Source: Pontibacter harenae
Lineage (GTDB): Bacteria > Bacteroidota > Bacteroidia > Cytophagales > Hymenobacteraceae
Assembly (NCBI RefSeq): GCF_020907245.1
Contig: NZ_JAJJWH010000004.1
Location: 62,001 to 126,000, forward strand
Direction of reading: 5' to 3'
Length of the DNA: 64,000 bases
A program made the translations under genes and the position numbers. The notes beneath the pieces are model-generated. The model ran no database searches. It saw only the letters and a program-made list of their open reading frames with translations, and was not told the DNA's origin. Of this stretch, positions 18,324 through 27,306 are shown in pieces. The first letter of the stretch is position 1, and the number at the start of each line of letters is the position of its first letter.

Positions 18324-21300
18324 ATGTTTGATTTTTTCGGTAAAACCGTTGCGAAACTATTCGGAACAAAATCCGACAAAGATATAAAGGAGGTTATACC
18401 TTATGTATCTAAAATAAACGAAGAATATGCTCAGCTTGCCAGCCTGACCGATGACCAGCTTCGCCAGAAAACGGTGGATGTGAAAAGCATCATCGATGAG
18501 CGCCTCAAGCCTATAGATGAACAGATTGCTGCCTTGCACAAGCGTGTGGCCGAGGAAACAGAGCTGAACATTGTGCAGAAGGAAAATATTTTCTCCGAAA
18601 TTGATGAATTGGAGAAGACGCGTAACAAAGACTTGGAAGTGGTGCTGATGGAAGTACTGCCTGCTGCCTTTGCTATCGTAAAAGAAACTGCTCGCCGCTG
18701 GAAAGAGAATGGTCAGTTGGTGGTTACTGCCAACGATCAGGATAGAAGCATTGCGGCTCGCAAACCAAACGTGCAACTGGATGGCGACAAAGCGATCTGG
18801 GCAAACAAATGGTTTGCTGCTGGCAACGAGATTACCTGGGAAATGCTGCACTACGACGTGCAGTTGATTGGTGGTATTGTGCTGCACCAGGGTAAAATTT
18901 CTGAGATGGCGACTGGTGAAGGTAAAACCTTAGTGGCTACCTTACCTGCCTTCCTGAATGCTTTGGCTAAGCGAGGCGTGCACGTGGTAACGGTAAACGA
19001 TTACCTTGCCAAGCGTGACTCGGAGTGGATGGCTCCGCTATTCGAGTTCCATGGCATGAGCATCGACTGCATCGATAAGCACCAACCAAACTCTGAGGCT
19101 CGCCGAAACGCCTACCGTGCCGATATCACGTATGGTACGAACAATGAGTTCGGTTTCGACTATCTGCGTGACAACATGGCGCGCGAGACGAAAGACCTCG
19201 TACAGCGCAAGCACCATTATGCAATGATTGATGAGGTGGACTCCGTGTTGATTGACGATGCCCGTACCCCTTTGATTATTTCTGGCCCAGTGCCACGCGG
19301 TGATGAGCATGAGTTTTATCAGTTGAAGCCACGTATTGCCATGCTGGTAGAGGCGCAGCGTAAGCTTGTAAATAACTTCCTAACCGAAGCGAAGCGTCTG
19401 ATCAAGGAAGGAAATGTTCAGGAAGGCGGCTTACCCCTGTTTCGTGCTTACCGTGGTTTGCCAAAGAGCAAGCCGCTAATTAAATTCCTGAGTGAGACAG
19501 GTAACCGTGCTATCATGCAGAAGGTGGAAAACCACTACCTGCAGGATAACTCGCGCATGATGCCAGAGGCTGATGAGCCGCTATACTTCACTATAGACGA
19601 AAAGCACAACCAGATTGAACTGACCGAAAAAGGTATTGACCTAATCACAGGTCAGGGCGAAGACCCGAATCTGTTCATTCTACCAGATATCGGTTCTGAG
19701 ATTGCCAATATTGAAAACGATAAATCGCTTTCAAACGAAGAGCAGCTGCACGCGAAGGAACAGCTTATTGCTGATTTCCAGGACAAGACCAAGCGTGTGC
19801 ATACTATCAACCAGTTGCTGAAGGCTTATACTTTGTTCGAAAAAGACACAGAGTATATCGTAACGCCAGACCACAAAGTAAAAATTGTGGATGAGCAGAC
19901 AGGTCGTGTGATGGAAGGCCGTCGTTATTCGGATGGTTTGCACCAGGCGATTGAGGCGAAGGAGAATGTGAAGGTAGAAGACGCCACACAAACTTACGCT
20001 ACCGTTACGCTGCAGAACTACTTCCGTATGTACCACAAGCTTTCTGGTATGACGGGTACTGCCGAAACAGAGGCAGGTGAATTCTGGGACATCTATAAAC
20101 TGGACGTAGTAGTAATACCTACTAACCGACCAATCCAGCGAAAAGACGAGCACGATAAAGTGTTTAAGACAACACGCGAGAAGTATAACGCCGTTGCAGA
20201 CGAGATTGTAGAGCTAACGCAGTTAGGCCGACCTGTACTGGTAGGTACCACATCGGTAGAGATATCGGAGTTGCTGAGCCGTATGCTGACGCTGCGCAAA
20301 ATTAACCACCAGGTGCTGAACGCGAAGATGCACCAGAAAGAGGCAGATATTGTAGCTGAGGCTGGTAAACCAGGTACGGTAACCATCGCTACTAACATGG
20401 CTGGTCGTGGTACCGACATTAAGCTGGCACCAGAGTCTAAGGCTGCAGGTGGTCTGGCCATTATTGGTACAGAACGCCACGAGTCTCGCCGTGTAGATCG
20501 CCAGTTGCGTGGTCGTGCAGGTCGCCAGGGTGACCCAGGTTCTTCTCAGTTCTTTGTGAGTTTGGAAGATAATCTGATGCGCTTGTTTGGTTCTGACCGT
20601 ATTGCCCGCCTGATGGACCGTATGGGTCTGGAAGAAGGTGAAGTAATCCAGCATTCCATGATCACGAACTCTATTGAGCGTGCGCAGAAGAAAGTGGAGG
20701 AAAACAACTTCGGACAGCGTAAGCGCCTGCTGGAGTACGATGACGTGATGAACGCACAGCGTGAGGTGGTGTACAAGCGCCGCAGAAACGCCCTGTACGG
20801 CGAGCGCCTGGAACTGGATATCTGGAACATGATCTATGATATCAGTGAAGATGTAGTGGTTAGTTACAAAAACATAAACGACTACGAAAACTTCCAGCTG
20901 CACATTATTCGTGTGTTTGGTATAGAAACAAAAATCACAGAAGACAATTTCAGAAGTACAAACGCGAACCAACTGGCTGAGCGACTGTATAACGAAGCGC
21001 TGAACTACTACCTGGAGAAAAACAGGAAGACAGCTGAGCAGGCTTACCCAATCATCACCGATATTCACCAGAACCGTGGGCCGATGATTGAGAATGTTGC
21101 GGTGCCGTTTACAGATGGCAAACGCCAGCTGGCTGCCGTTACCAACCTGACGAAGGCCTACGAGTCTAAGGGAATGGAACTGCTTCGTGCCATGGAGAAG
21201 ATCATTACGCTGGGTACTATAGACCAAGCTTGGACAGACCACCTGCGCCAGATGGACGACCTGAAACAGGTAGTGCAGAACGCGGTGTACGAGCAGAAAG

Positions 21301-21698
21301 ACCCGCTGTTGATTTACAAGTTTGAGTCGTTTGAGCTGTTTAAGCGCATGATCGGTAAGGTGAACGAGGAAACAATTAACTTCCTGTTCCATGCCTTCAT
21401 TCCTGTACAGGCACCAGAGCAGGTGCAGCAGCCCGTAAGACCTCCTATGGCTCCTAAAGCTCCTGTGTTGAAAGAGCAGAAGCAGGAAGTGCATTCTTCT
21501 TTGGAAGGCGGCAACGGACAAACTGAAGAATCGGCACCAGAGCCGCAGAAGGTAATGCCAGCACACTCGCAAAAAGTAGCAGGCCGTAACGATCGTGTAA
21601 GTGTACAGTACAGAGATGGCCGTGTGGTGAAAGACGTGAAGTACAAAACTGTAGAGCAGGATCTGCTGGATAACAACTGCGTTATTTTAGAAGACTAA
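18324..21698 (+). CDS. secA: Preprotein translocase ATPase SecA
   Basis: SecA drives post-translational export through SecYEG. The 1124-residue protein is longer than the roughly 900-residue E. coli protein. One reason is a charged helical insertion near residues 55-105, a lengthening I recall from Bacteroidota SecA. Motor motifs are [11 protein letters not shown] (GEGKT at 198-202), [31 protein letters not shown] and [19 protein letters not shown]. The C-terminal tail is Pro/Gln/Glu rich. It ends without the CxCxSGx8CH zinc motif that binds SecB, so client hand-over probably does not use that contact. It has its own promoter and terminator. Confidence 0.98.
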   Translation: MFDFFGKTVAKLFGTKSDKDIKEVIPYVSKINEEYAQLASLTDDQLRQKTVDVKSIIDERLKPIDEQIAALHKRVAEETELNIVQKENIFSEIDELEKTRNKDLEVVLMEVLPAAFAIVKETARRWKENGQLVVTANDQDRSIAARKPNVQLDGDKAIWANKWFAAGNEITWEMLHYDVQLIGGIVLHQGKISEMATGEGKTLVATLPAFLNALAKRGVHVVTVNDYLAKRDSEWMAPLFEFHGMSIDCIDKHQPNSEARRNAYRADITYGTNNEFGFDYLRDNMARETKDLVQRKHHYAMIDEVDSVLIDDARTPLIISGPVPRGDEHEFYQLKPRIAMLVEAQRKLVNNFLTEAKRLIKEGNVQEGGLPLFRAYRGLPKSKPLIKFLSETGNRAIMQKVENHYLQDNSRMMPEADEPLYFTIDEKHNQIELTEKGIDLITGQGEDPNLFILPDIGSEIANIENDKSLSNEEQLHAKEQLIADFQDKTKRVHTINQLLKAYTLFEKDTEYIVTPDHKVKIVDEQTGRVMEGRRYSDGLHQAIEAKENVKVEDATQTYATVTLQNYFRMYHKLSGMTGTAETEAGEFWDIYKLDVVVIPTNRPIQRKDEHDKVFKTTREKYNAVADEIVELTQLGRPVLVGTTSVEISELLSRMLTLRKINHQVLNAKMHQKEADIVAEAGKPGTVTIATNMAGRGTDIKLAPESKAAGGLAIIGTERHESRRVDRQLRGRAGRQGDPGSSQFFVSLEDNLMRLFGSDRIARLMDRMGLEEGEVIQHSMITNSIERAQKKVEENNFGQRKRLLEYDDVMNAQREVVYKRRRNALYGERLELDIWNMIYDISEDVVVSYKNINDYENFQLHIIRVFGIETKITEDNFRSTNANQLAERLYNEALNYYLEKNRKTAEQAYPIITDIHQNRGPMIENVAVPFTDGKRQLAAVTNLTKAYESKGMELLRAMEKIITLGTIDQAWTDHLRQMDDLKQVVQNAVYEQKDPLLIYKFESFELFKRMIGKVNEETINFLFHAFIPVQAPEQVQQPVRPPMAPKAPVLKEQKQEVHSSLEGGNGQTEESAPEPQKVMPAHSQKVAGRNDRVSVQYRDGRVVKDVKYKTVEQDLLDNNCVILED

Positions 21699-21806
21699 GG
21701 GTGGCTTCGCCGAATTAGAAATAAAGATCAGAAGTGAGGGGAGGTAAAACTTTCTCTCATTTCATGGAAAAGCAGCCAAACAGCTGCAGCTTCATAAACA
21801 ATAAGG

Positions 21807-21848
21807 AAAGGATATAAGAGGAGAGGAAACTTTCAGCTTATATCCTTT
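21807..21848 (+). terminator. Hairpin after secA, probable terminator
   Basis: There is a 12-bp perfect stem (21807-21818 with 21837-21848) around an 18-base loop. It is followed by ATCTTTG rather than a pure T tract. It is the best terminator candidate for secA, about 110 bases behind the stop codon. Confidence 0.6.
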
Positions 21849-21855
21849 ATCTTTG
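21848..21855 (+). promoter_or_regulatory. Candidate -7 element behind the secA hairpin
   Basis: TATCTTTG fits TAnnTTTG and begins at the last base of the hairpin stem. A transcript starting near 21862 would run through the palindrome cluster into deoC. Confidence 0.45.
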
Positions 21856-21884
21856 TAAGGCAGGTGGTATCGTGCACTCTGCTT

Positions 21885-22004
21885 CAAGTTTTCAACTTGG
21901 AGCTTTTATGGTGCAAGTTTCAAACTTGCGTGCGTGTACTACTGAAAGACAAGTTTCGCAAGTTGAAAACTTGCCGCATGACCACCACAAATTGAAAACT
22001 TGCG
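21885..22004. repeat. Cluster of REP-like palindromes (core CAAGTTTnAAACTTG)
   Basis: Three related palindromes and one half copy lie within 120 bases of non-coding DNA between secA and deoC. They are at 21885-21899, 21913-21929 (8-bp arms around a single C) and 21958-21974 (7-bp arms, 3-base spacer), with a half copy at about 21990-22004. They share the core AAGTTT/AAACTTGC. The stretch 21699-22052 holds no gene. Confidence 0.8.
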
Positions 22005-22014
22005 GTATAGTTAC

Positions 22015-22061
22015 GTCTATAGTCAACAGTCTAATATTTAGTCTAGCGTCTAATGTCTAAG
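22015..22061 (+). repeat. Degenerate heptamer array running into the deoC start codon
   Basis: Six units of the type GTCTAAT/GTCTAGC, each 7 bases, are in phase except for one 5-base interruption at 22036-22040. The deoC ATG (22053-22055) is formed at the junction of the last two units, so the first three codons of deoC come from the array. Confidence 0.75.
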
Positions 22062-22715
22062 AAAGAATTAGCTTCCTACATCGACCACACCCAACTTAAG
22101 CCTGAGGCTACAACTGATCAGGTGCGCCAGCTTTGCCATGAAGCCAATACCTATGGTTTTGCAGCTGTTTGCGTGGCTCCCGTTTATGTAGCTTTGGCTA
22201 AAGAGGCTTTAGGGGAAAGTTCCGAAGTGAGAATAGCAACGGTAGTTGGTTTTCCGTTAGGCTATCAGCACCACAAGGTAAAGTTCCTGGAAACGCACCA
22301 GGCCATTGCCGACGGAGCTACAGAAATAGATGTGGTAATGAATATCTCCGCTTTCAAATCTGGCGACTATAAAGCAGTGGAAAACGAATTAAGTGATTTG
22401 GCCAACTTCTGCCATCTGAAGGAAGCGGAATTGAAGGTAATTATAGAGACAGCGCTGCTTACACCTGCTGAAATTGAGAAAGCCTGCGAACTCTGTGTGG
22501 CTGCAGGAGCCGATTATGTAAAGACTTCCACGGGCTTCTCTACGCGCGGTGCTTCTTTAGAAGATATAGAATTAATGCGCGGTGTGCTGCCGCCACATAT
22601 GAAAATAAAAGCCTCTGGCGGTATAAAAACATTTGTCCAGGCCGAAGCGTTAATCAAGGCGGGTGCCGATAGGTTAGGGTGCTCAGCCAGTATCCAGATT
22701 ATAAACCATGAATAA
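22053..22715 (+). CDS. deoC: Deoxyribose-phosphate aldolase
   Basis: The enzyme cleaves 2-deoxyribose 5-phosphate to glyceraldehyde 3-phosphate and acetaldehyde in deoxynucleoside salvage. The 220-residue TIM barrel has the Schiff-base lysine K157 (ADYVKTSTGF), the second active-site lysine K186 (KIKASGGIK) and D93 in EIDVVMN. The start codon lies inside a heptamer repeat array; MSKKELASYIDHTQLKP is nonetheless a normal DeoC N-terminus. The stop overlaps the next gene by 8 bases, implying coupled translation with a SPOR lipoprotein that has no obvious metabolic link. Confidence 0.95.
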   Translation: MSKKELASYIDHTQLKPEATTDQVRQLCHEANTYGFAAVCVAPVYVALAKEALGESSEVRIATVVGFPLGYQHHKVKFLETHQAIADGATEIDVVMNISAFKSGDYKAVENELSDLANFCHLKEAELKVIIETALLTPAEIEKACELCVAAGADYVKTSTGFSTRGASLEDIELMRGVLPPHMKIKASGGIKTFVQAEALIKAGADRLGCSASIQIINHE

Positions 22716-23241
22716 ATTTTTTAGCTTATTGTTATCGTTGGCGATGTTGTTCGCAACAGCCTGCGTGTCCTCGTCTGGGGCCGCCACTAGCGGAACCACT
22801 TCCGAAAGCACTCGTTCAGGAGGTAATGTAAAGGTTACGGAAGACCTGAGCGCGTACCGACCAAAATATACGGTGCCTGACGCTGCCGCCCCAACGGCAC
22901 GCATAGAACCCACTAACCATGTAAACGACCAGGTGGCAGTGCTGATGGACACGGTAGCAAGTGTGAATAAAAACATAAAGTATGCCCAAGGATATCGTAT
23001 TCTAGCCTATAATGGCTCTGAGCGTCAGACTGTGATGAATCTGCGAAAAACGATTATTGCGCGCGTGCCCGACGAAAAAGATTACCTGACCTATAACCAG
23101 CCAAATTTCCGATTAAAGATAGGCGACTACTTTAGCCGCATTGAGGCGCAGCAGGTACTGAACCAAATTAGCGATTTGCTACCTAATGCCCAAATTGTGC
23201 AGGAGCAGATCAACATCCCGAAAAGCACAGGCAGCAGGTAA
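22708..23241 (+). CDS. SPOR-domain lipoprotein
   Basis: The 177-residue protein begins with a lipoprotein signal (MNKFFSLLLSLAMLFATAC, with Cys19 as the lipidation site). A Ser/Thr/Gly-rich linker follows. The C-terminal SPOR-like domain covers about residues 95-172 (YAQGYRILAYNGSERQTVMN... RLKIGDYFSRIEAQQVLNQI). SPOR domains bind peptidoglycan stripped of stem peptides at division sites, so a cell-wall or division role is likely. It overlaps deoC by 8 bases and is followed by a terminator. Confidence 0.85.
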   Translation: MNKFFSLLLSLAMLFATACVSSSGAATSGTTSESTRSGGNVKVTEDLSAYRPKYTVPDAAAPTARIEPTNHVNDQVAVLMDTVASVNKNIKYAQGYRILAYNGSERQTVMNLRKTIIARVPDEKDYLTYNQPNFRLKIGDYFSRIEAQQVLNQISDLLPNAQIVQEQINIPKSTGSR

Positions 23242-23263
23242 AACTGCAGCTAACTATAAAGAT

Positions 23264-23301
23264 ACGTTGCAACTACTTTGTAGTGGTTGCAACGTTTTTT
23301 A
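23264..23301 (+). terminator. Intrinsic terminator of the deoC-SPOR operon
   Basis: There is a 10-bp perfect stem (23264-23273 with 23286-23295), extended by a small inner stem, then a T6 tract. Confidence 0.9.
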
Positions 23302-23354
23302 GTTTAGTGGGAGGGGAGGAGTAAAACTTTGTTAAACTCTAATAACCTTTGATG

Positions 23355-23431
23355 TCATTTCGAACGCAGTGAGAAATCTGTGTTCTTTCAATCTTTTGTC
23401 TGTAGCAGATTTCTCCCCTTGGTCGAAATGA
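23355..23431. repeat. Interspersed inverted repeat (TCATTTCGA...TCGAAATGA)
   Basis: The outer arms are TCATTTCGA (23355-23363) and TCGAAATGA (23423-23431). The inner arms are GAGAAATCTG (23371-23380) and CAGATTTCTC (23406-23415). Both pairs are perfect reverse complements. A related half element occurs at 24819 on the other side of the amidohydrolase gene. Confidence 0.8.
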
Positions 23432-23486
23432 GACAAAGCTTAAAATAAAATGTGCTTAACTACAGCACAAACTATAAAACCATACC

Positions 23487-24677
23487 ATGTCTCAAATCTT
23501 ACAGAAAATACAGTCTCTTGCCAAAGCTTATGCCAATGATACGGTGGAGGTGCGTCGGCATTTGCATGCGAACCCAGAGCTTTCGTTTGAGGAGCATAAT
23601 ACGGCAGCTTACGTTGAGCAGGTGCTGCAAAGCTATGGCTTGGAAACGACGCGGCTGGCAAACACAGGTGTAGTGGCTATCATAGAAGGAAGAAATCCTG
23701 ACAAGAGCACCATTGCCCTGCGTGCCGACCTGGACGCGCTGCCGATTGTAGAACAGAATGAGGTAGCTTATAAATCGAAGAACACGGGTGTAATGCATGC
23801 CTGTGGGCATGATGTGCATACGTCTTCTTTGCTGGGCACGGCGCGTATTCTGCAGGACGTGCGCGAAGGTTTTGAGGGCACCGTGAAGCTAATTTTTCAG
23901 CCAGGAGAGGAGAAGTTTCCAGGAGGCGCTTCCCTGATGATAAAAGAAGGCGTACTGCAGCAGCCTGCTCCAAGTGGCATTATGGGGCAGCACGTGTTCC
24001 CGATGCTGCCAGCTGGTAAAGTCGGTTTCCGTAGCGGCATGTACATGGCCAGCGCCGATGAAATTTACATCACGGTAAAAGGAAAAGGTGGCCATGCCGC
24101 TATGCCTGAGCAGAACGTGGACACGGTGCTGATTGCTTCGCACCTGATTGTGGCGCTGCAGCAGATTGTGAGCCGCCATGCTAGCCCAAAGGTGCCAAGC
24201 GTACTTTCTTTTGGTAAAGTAGAGGCCTTGGGTGCAACTAATGTAATCCCGAACGAGGTGAAGATAGAAGGCACCTTTAGAACAATGAACGAGGCATGGC
24301 GCAAGGAGGCGCATAAACGCATCAAGAAGCTAGCCGAAGGCCTCTGCGAAAGCATGGGCGGAAGCTGCGACATTGACATCAAAAATGGTTATCCGTTCCT
24401 GATGAATGACCCTAACCTGACTAACCGTGCCCGTGCAGCAGCAGAAGCGTATTTGGGAGCAGAAAACGTAGTGGACCTGGATCTGTGGATGGGAGCAGAA
24501 GATTTTGCTTATTATTCGCAGGAAGTGCCTGCCTGCTTTTACCGACTAGGCACACGCAACGAAGAACGAGGCATCACGTCCTCCGTACATACACCTACCT
24601 TCGATATAGAAGAAACTGCCTTGGAAACAAGTATAGGCCTGATGGCTTGGCTGGCAGTGCAGGAGCTAGAAAAGTAA
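23487..24677 (+). CDS. M20 family amidohydrolase (amino-acid acylase/hippurate hydrolase type)
   Basis: The 396-residue metalloenzyme cleaves amide bonds of N-acylated amino acids or related conjugates. The catalytic domain has RADLDALPI, the metal motif HACGHDVHTSSLLGTA and GEEKFPGGASLMI. An inserted dimerisation domain lies at about 190-300 (KGKGGHAAMPEQNVDT), and LWMGAEDFAYYSQ lies near the end. No signal peptide is visible, so it is cytoplasmic. The substrate cannot be told from sequence. It is flanked on both sides by copies of the TCATTTCGA repeat family. Confidence 0.9.
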   Translation: MSQILQKIQSLAKAYANDTVEVRRHLHANPELSFEEHNTAAYVEQVLQSYGLETTRLANTGVVAIIEGRNPDKSTIALRADLDALPIVEQNEVAYKSKNTGVMHACGHDVHTSSLLGTARILQDVREGFEGTVKLIFQPGEEKFPGGASLMIKEGVLQQPAPSGIMGQHVFPMLPAGKVGFRSGMYMASADEIYITVKGKGGHAAMPEQNVDTVLIASHLIVALQQIVSRHASPKVPSVLSFGKVEALGATNVIPNEVKIEGTFRTMNEAWRKEAHKRIKKLAEGLCESMGGSCDIDIKNGYPFLMNDPNLTNRARAAAEAYLGAENVVDLDLWMGAEDFAYYSQEVPACFYRLGTRNEERGITSSVHTPTFDIEETALETSIGLMAWLAVQELEK

Positions 24678-24818
24678 TTTTTCAGCGGGAAAATGTAGAT
24701 AAATTTCCTTTGTTCTTGCTTTGTGGTTTTTACCAGCAAGCGAAGGCACTTGTGAAGACGTAAAGTTATTCCTGTTGTTAGTAAGAATACCGTAGGCAGC
24801 AGGTTCATTTATTTTGTG

Positions 24819-24855
24819 TCACTTCGACGAAAGGAGAAATCTGTGTTTTATCAAG
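24819..24855 (+). repeat. Half copy of the TCATTTCGA interspersed repeat
   Basis: TCACTTCGA at 24819 and GAGAAATCTG at 24834 match the left half of the element at 23355, including the TGTT that follows. The right half is missing. It lies in the 291-base gap 24678-24968, which has no gene. Confidence 0.65.
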
Positions 24856-24927
24856 TCACAGCCTGACTGAAAAATGAGAGCAAACAATAACGGCAGGTGG
24901 CTTTAAGGTACTACAGAATAATGTGGA

Positions 24928-24962
24928 GTCTTGCGTCCTGTGTCCTGCATCTTATGTCTATA
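24928..24962 (+). repeat. Degenerate heptamer array upstream of the gene at 24969
   Basis: Five uninterrupted 7-base units, such as GTCTTGC and GTCCTGT, stay exactly in phase. The array ends six bases before the GTG start codon at 24969. Confidence 0.75.
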
Positions 24963-24968
24963 GATTAA

Positions 24969-25583
24969 GTGGAAGAAGAAAAGGTTTTTGAATACGAACT
25001 GTCGGAGGGGCTGCTGGGGCGGAAACGCAAACTGCAGCTTGCTCCTGCTTTTGTTGCATTCGAAAGCAGCATTCTAAAGCAGGAGTCACTCACCAAAATT
25101 AGCAAGAAAGACATTGTGGACGTAAGGCACGAGATGAACTGGATGCAGTGGTACAGGTTTTATGTAGGCTGCGACTTCAGGATTGCGTTCAGGACTATAG
25201 ACGAAAATATTCAGACCTTCAAATTCAAGAGCTATTTCGATAAGAATGAAAGCTACATCGACATTTATGAAGAGATTGTAAATGTGCTGTGGCGCTACTA
25301 CCTGAACCACCTGGTGGCGCAGCAACTGGAGGAGTTTAACAGAAACCAATCTTTGGAGTTAAAGACGGTAAAATTAAAAGAGGATGGTTTATACTTTACC
25401 GATCAGGATCAGTTTGTGCCTTGGGCAGAAGTAGAAGTGAAAGAGTTTGAGAGCTATTACGCCATTTATAAATCTAGTGAGGCTGCTATACATAAGCGCA
25501 TCAACTATAACGAGTGGGGCAGCGAAGTACTTTTCGGTTTGATTAAGGCTCTGAAGGAGAAGGAGCAGGAGAGTAGAAGCTAA
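24969..25583 (+). CDS. Uncharacterised protein, 204 residues
   Basis: I do not recognise this family. The protein is acidic, soluble and rich in aromatic residues (VRHEMNWMQWYRFYVGCDF, EEIVNVLWRYYLNHL), without signal peptide or membrane helix. It appears to have a PH-like or mixed beta N-terminal half and a second half with LKEDGLYFTDQDQFVPWAEVEVKEF. The start is GTG, because a stop codon lies just upstream and no in-frame ATG precedes the conserved-looking part. It is followed 6 bases later by an outer-membrane protein gene, so the two form an operon. Confidence 0.75.
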   Translation: MEEEKVFEYELSEGLLGRKRKLQLAPAFVAFESSILKQESLTKISKKDIVDVRHEMNWMQWYRFYVGCDFRIAFRTIDENIQTFKFKSYFDKNESYIDIYEEIVNVLWRYYLNHLVAQQLEEFNRNQSLELKTVKLKEDGLYFTDQDQFVPWAEVEVKEFESYYAIYKSSEAAIHKRINYNEWGSEVLFGLIKALKEKEQESRS

Positions 25584-25589
25584 TTAAAT

Positions 25590-26387
25590 ATGAGAAAATT
25601 TTACCTGATTTTTTTACTCGTTGTATTGCCAGCGTTTAGTCAGGCACAGCGCAAAGTCACGGCTCCAACGGCTATCTGGCCCGAGCTGCAGCTAAGCTAT
25701 GGTGTAAGCGAAAAAAGCCTGTTCTTCTTCCGAAACCAATACCGTATTAATACCGATTCTAGGTTTAACGACCTCAAAAACAGCGGCCCCCTTAGCAACT
25801 TTGAGCGGGTAGAACTGACATTAGGTTATGAGTTTACCTCCAATGAGCATTGGCGGGGCGGAGCGCTGGTACGTTATGCTATCGAGAATTATCCGAAGAT
25901 TACTTTTTACACCTTCTTTTTGCGCCACAACGGACATATAGGTAGTTTGTACTTTAACAAACAAGGTGCTTTTGATTTTGCAAACCAAGAAGATCAGGAC
26001 TTGGCAGGACGGGTAAGGCTGATGGTGGAATTAGGCAAACGGCTGCCTATCGGAAGTAAATATATAACGCCTTCGATAAGGTACGAAATCATGATGCTAA
26101 CAGAGTTGGGGGAAACGGATAGAAATAATTTAGAAGAGCGTAGTATTGATAGAACACGCCTGCGCTTAAGCCTGAACTATGAACTGACGGAAAAGCTACG
26201 AATTAACCCATACTTTATGCGGCAAACCGACTACTATTATGCCATGGTGCCTCCGAAGTATGATGAAAACGATGTGCTGCTGGAGGATGGCTACACCACC
26301 AAACGGAACAGAGTTTCGCCTGTATTCGGACTGGAAATAAAGTATAACTTCAACATTGCTCCGAACACCGCCAGTATTTCATATTGA
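25590..26387 (+). CDS. DUF2490-like outer-membrane beta-barrel protein
   Basis: The 265-residue protein has a signal peptide (MRKFYLIFLLVVLPAFSQAQ). Alternating beta strands rich in aromatics follow (WPELQLSYGVSEKSLFFFRN, ERVELTLGYEF, RTRLRLSLNYEL, SPVFGLEIKYNFNI). That pattern, the early W-x-E and the length suggest a small barrel of the DUF2490 type, which has no known function. It is cotranscribed with the cytoplasmic unknown at 24969. Confidence 0.65.
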   Translation: MRKFYLIFLLVVLPAFSQAQRKVTAPTAIWPELQLSYGVSEKSLFFFRNQYRINTDSRFNDLKNSGPLSNFERVELTLGYEFTSNEHWRGGALVRYAIENYPKITFYTFFLRHNGHIGSLYFNKQGAFDFANQEDQDLAGRVRLMVELGKRLPIGSKYITPSIRYEIMMLTELGETDRNNLEERSIDRTRLRLSLNYELTEKLRINPYFMRQTDYYYAMVPPKYDENDVLLEDGYTTKRNRVSPVFGLEIKYNFNIAPNTASISY

Positions 26388-26543
26388 TTTAACCTTAACT
26401 GTAAAGTTGTCAGTTACTTAGATTTATTTTAATGCTATATAATGACATTATTTCATGATTTAAAAGGACATTACGATTGGTATAATTTTTACTAGTGCTT
26501 TAGTGTAAAAGATGTTTAACTACATTTTAAAGAGATTACAACT

Positions 26544-27071
26544 ATGGCACTGAACAGATATAACGGCATGCAGGATGTAATGCCAAACACATTTAGCTCT
26601 ATGTTAGACAGATTCTTTAACGAGTCTGTGAATTCAAGAAACTTTGCAGGCTTTACGCCACATGTAGATGCTTGCGAAACTGAAGAAGGTTTTGAAATTG
26701 AACTGGCATTGCCAGGAGTGAAGAAAGAAGATATTTCCATCGATTTTCAGGAAGGCAAGCTAACGATAAGCGGCGAGCGCAAGCTAGAGAAAAAAGAAGA
26801 AGGTAGACGTTACCATATGCTTGAAACGCAGTATGGCTCGTTTAGCAGAAGCTTCTATTTGCCTGATAAGGTAAACCCAGATCAGATTTCAGCGCAGCTG
26901 GATAATGGTGTGCTGCTGGTAACAGTTCCGAAAGATGAAAACAAAACAAAGAAACGCCAGATTAGCATCAGCTCTGGTACAGAAACTCAGAAAGCATCGG
27001 TAGGAAAAGGTAAAAGCACTGCTAAGCTAGCCACGGCCACCTCCGAAAACGGTAAAGAAGTACATGCGTAA
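26544..27071 (+). CDS. Small heat-shock protein Hsp20 (alpha-crystallin family)
   Basis: This ATP-independent chaperone holds unfolding proteins. The 175-residue protein has an N-terminal arm (about 1-38) and an alpha-crystallin domain at about 39-140. The domain runs from HVDACETEEGFEIELALPGVKKEDI to LDNGVLLVTVPK. A Lys/Thr/Ser-rich tail follows. The expected assembly motif I-x-I appears as ISI after KKRQ. It is monocistronic with a strong terminator. The upstream 150 bases are AT-rich, and no CIRCE-type inverted repeat was seen. Confidence 0.93.
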   Translation: MALNRYNGMQDVMPNTFSSMLDRFFNESVNSRNFAGFTPHVDACETEEGFEIELALPGVKKEDISIDFQEGKLTISGERKLEKKEEGRRYHMLETQYGSFSRSFYLPDKVNPDQISAQLDNGVLLVTVPKDENKTKKRQISISSGTETQKASVGKGKSTAKLATATSENGKEVHA

Positions 27072-27080
27072 CTAAAGCAT

Positions 27081-27113
27081 AAAAAAGGGGCCAGATTTTT
27101 GGCCCCTTTTTTG
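27081..27113 (+). terminator. Intrinsic terminator after hsp20
   Basis: There is a 12-bp perfect stem, AAAAAAGGGGCC (27081-27092) with 27101-27112, and an 8-base loop. The T6 tract is part of the right arm. Confidence 0.93.
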
Positions 27114-27306
27114 TTATAGTCAGGGTATAACGGGAGATAGTGGTTTAAATTAGTTTTAAAGCTAAAACATTGCTCTTTACAACATTTAAAGTAGTCGTGG
27201 CTGAGTGTAATTTCGTATAACAAATAGCGTTATAGTTTATAATATAGCCTACAATTAATATATTAGTAATCAAGATACCTTTAACATATTATTTAGTTAA
27301 AAATAC

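Noticed and set aside
20223-21572. Long open frame (449 codons) on the strand opposite secA
   Set aside because: It lies wholly antisense to secA, has low-complexity His/Leu/Val composition and no recognisable domain; it is a codon-usage shadow.
22015-22061. CRISPR array or microsatellite interpretation of the short tandem arrays
   Set aside because: Units are 7-8 bases without spacers, so CRISPR is excluded; units vary too much for a simple microsatellite.
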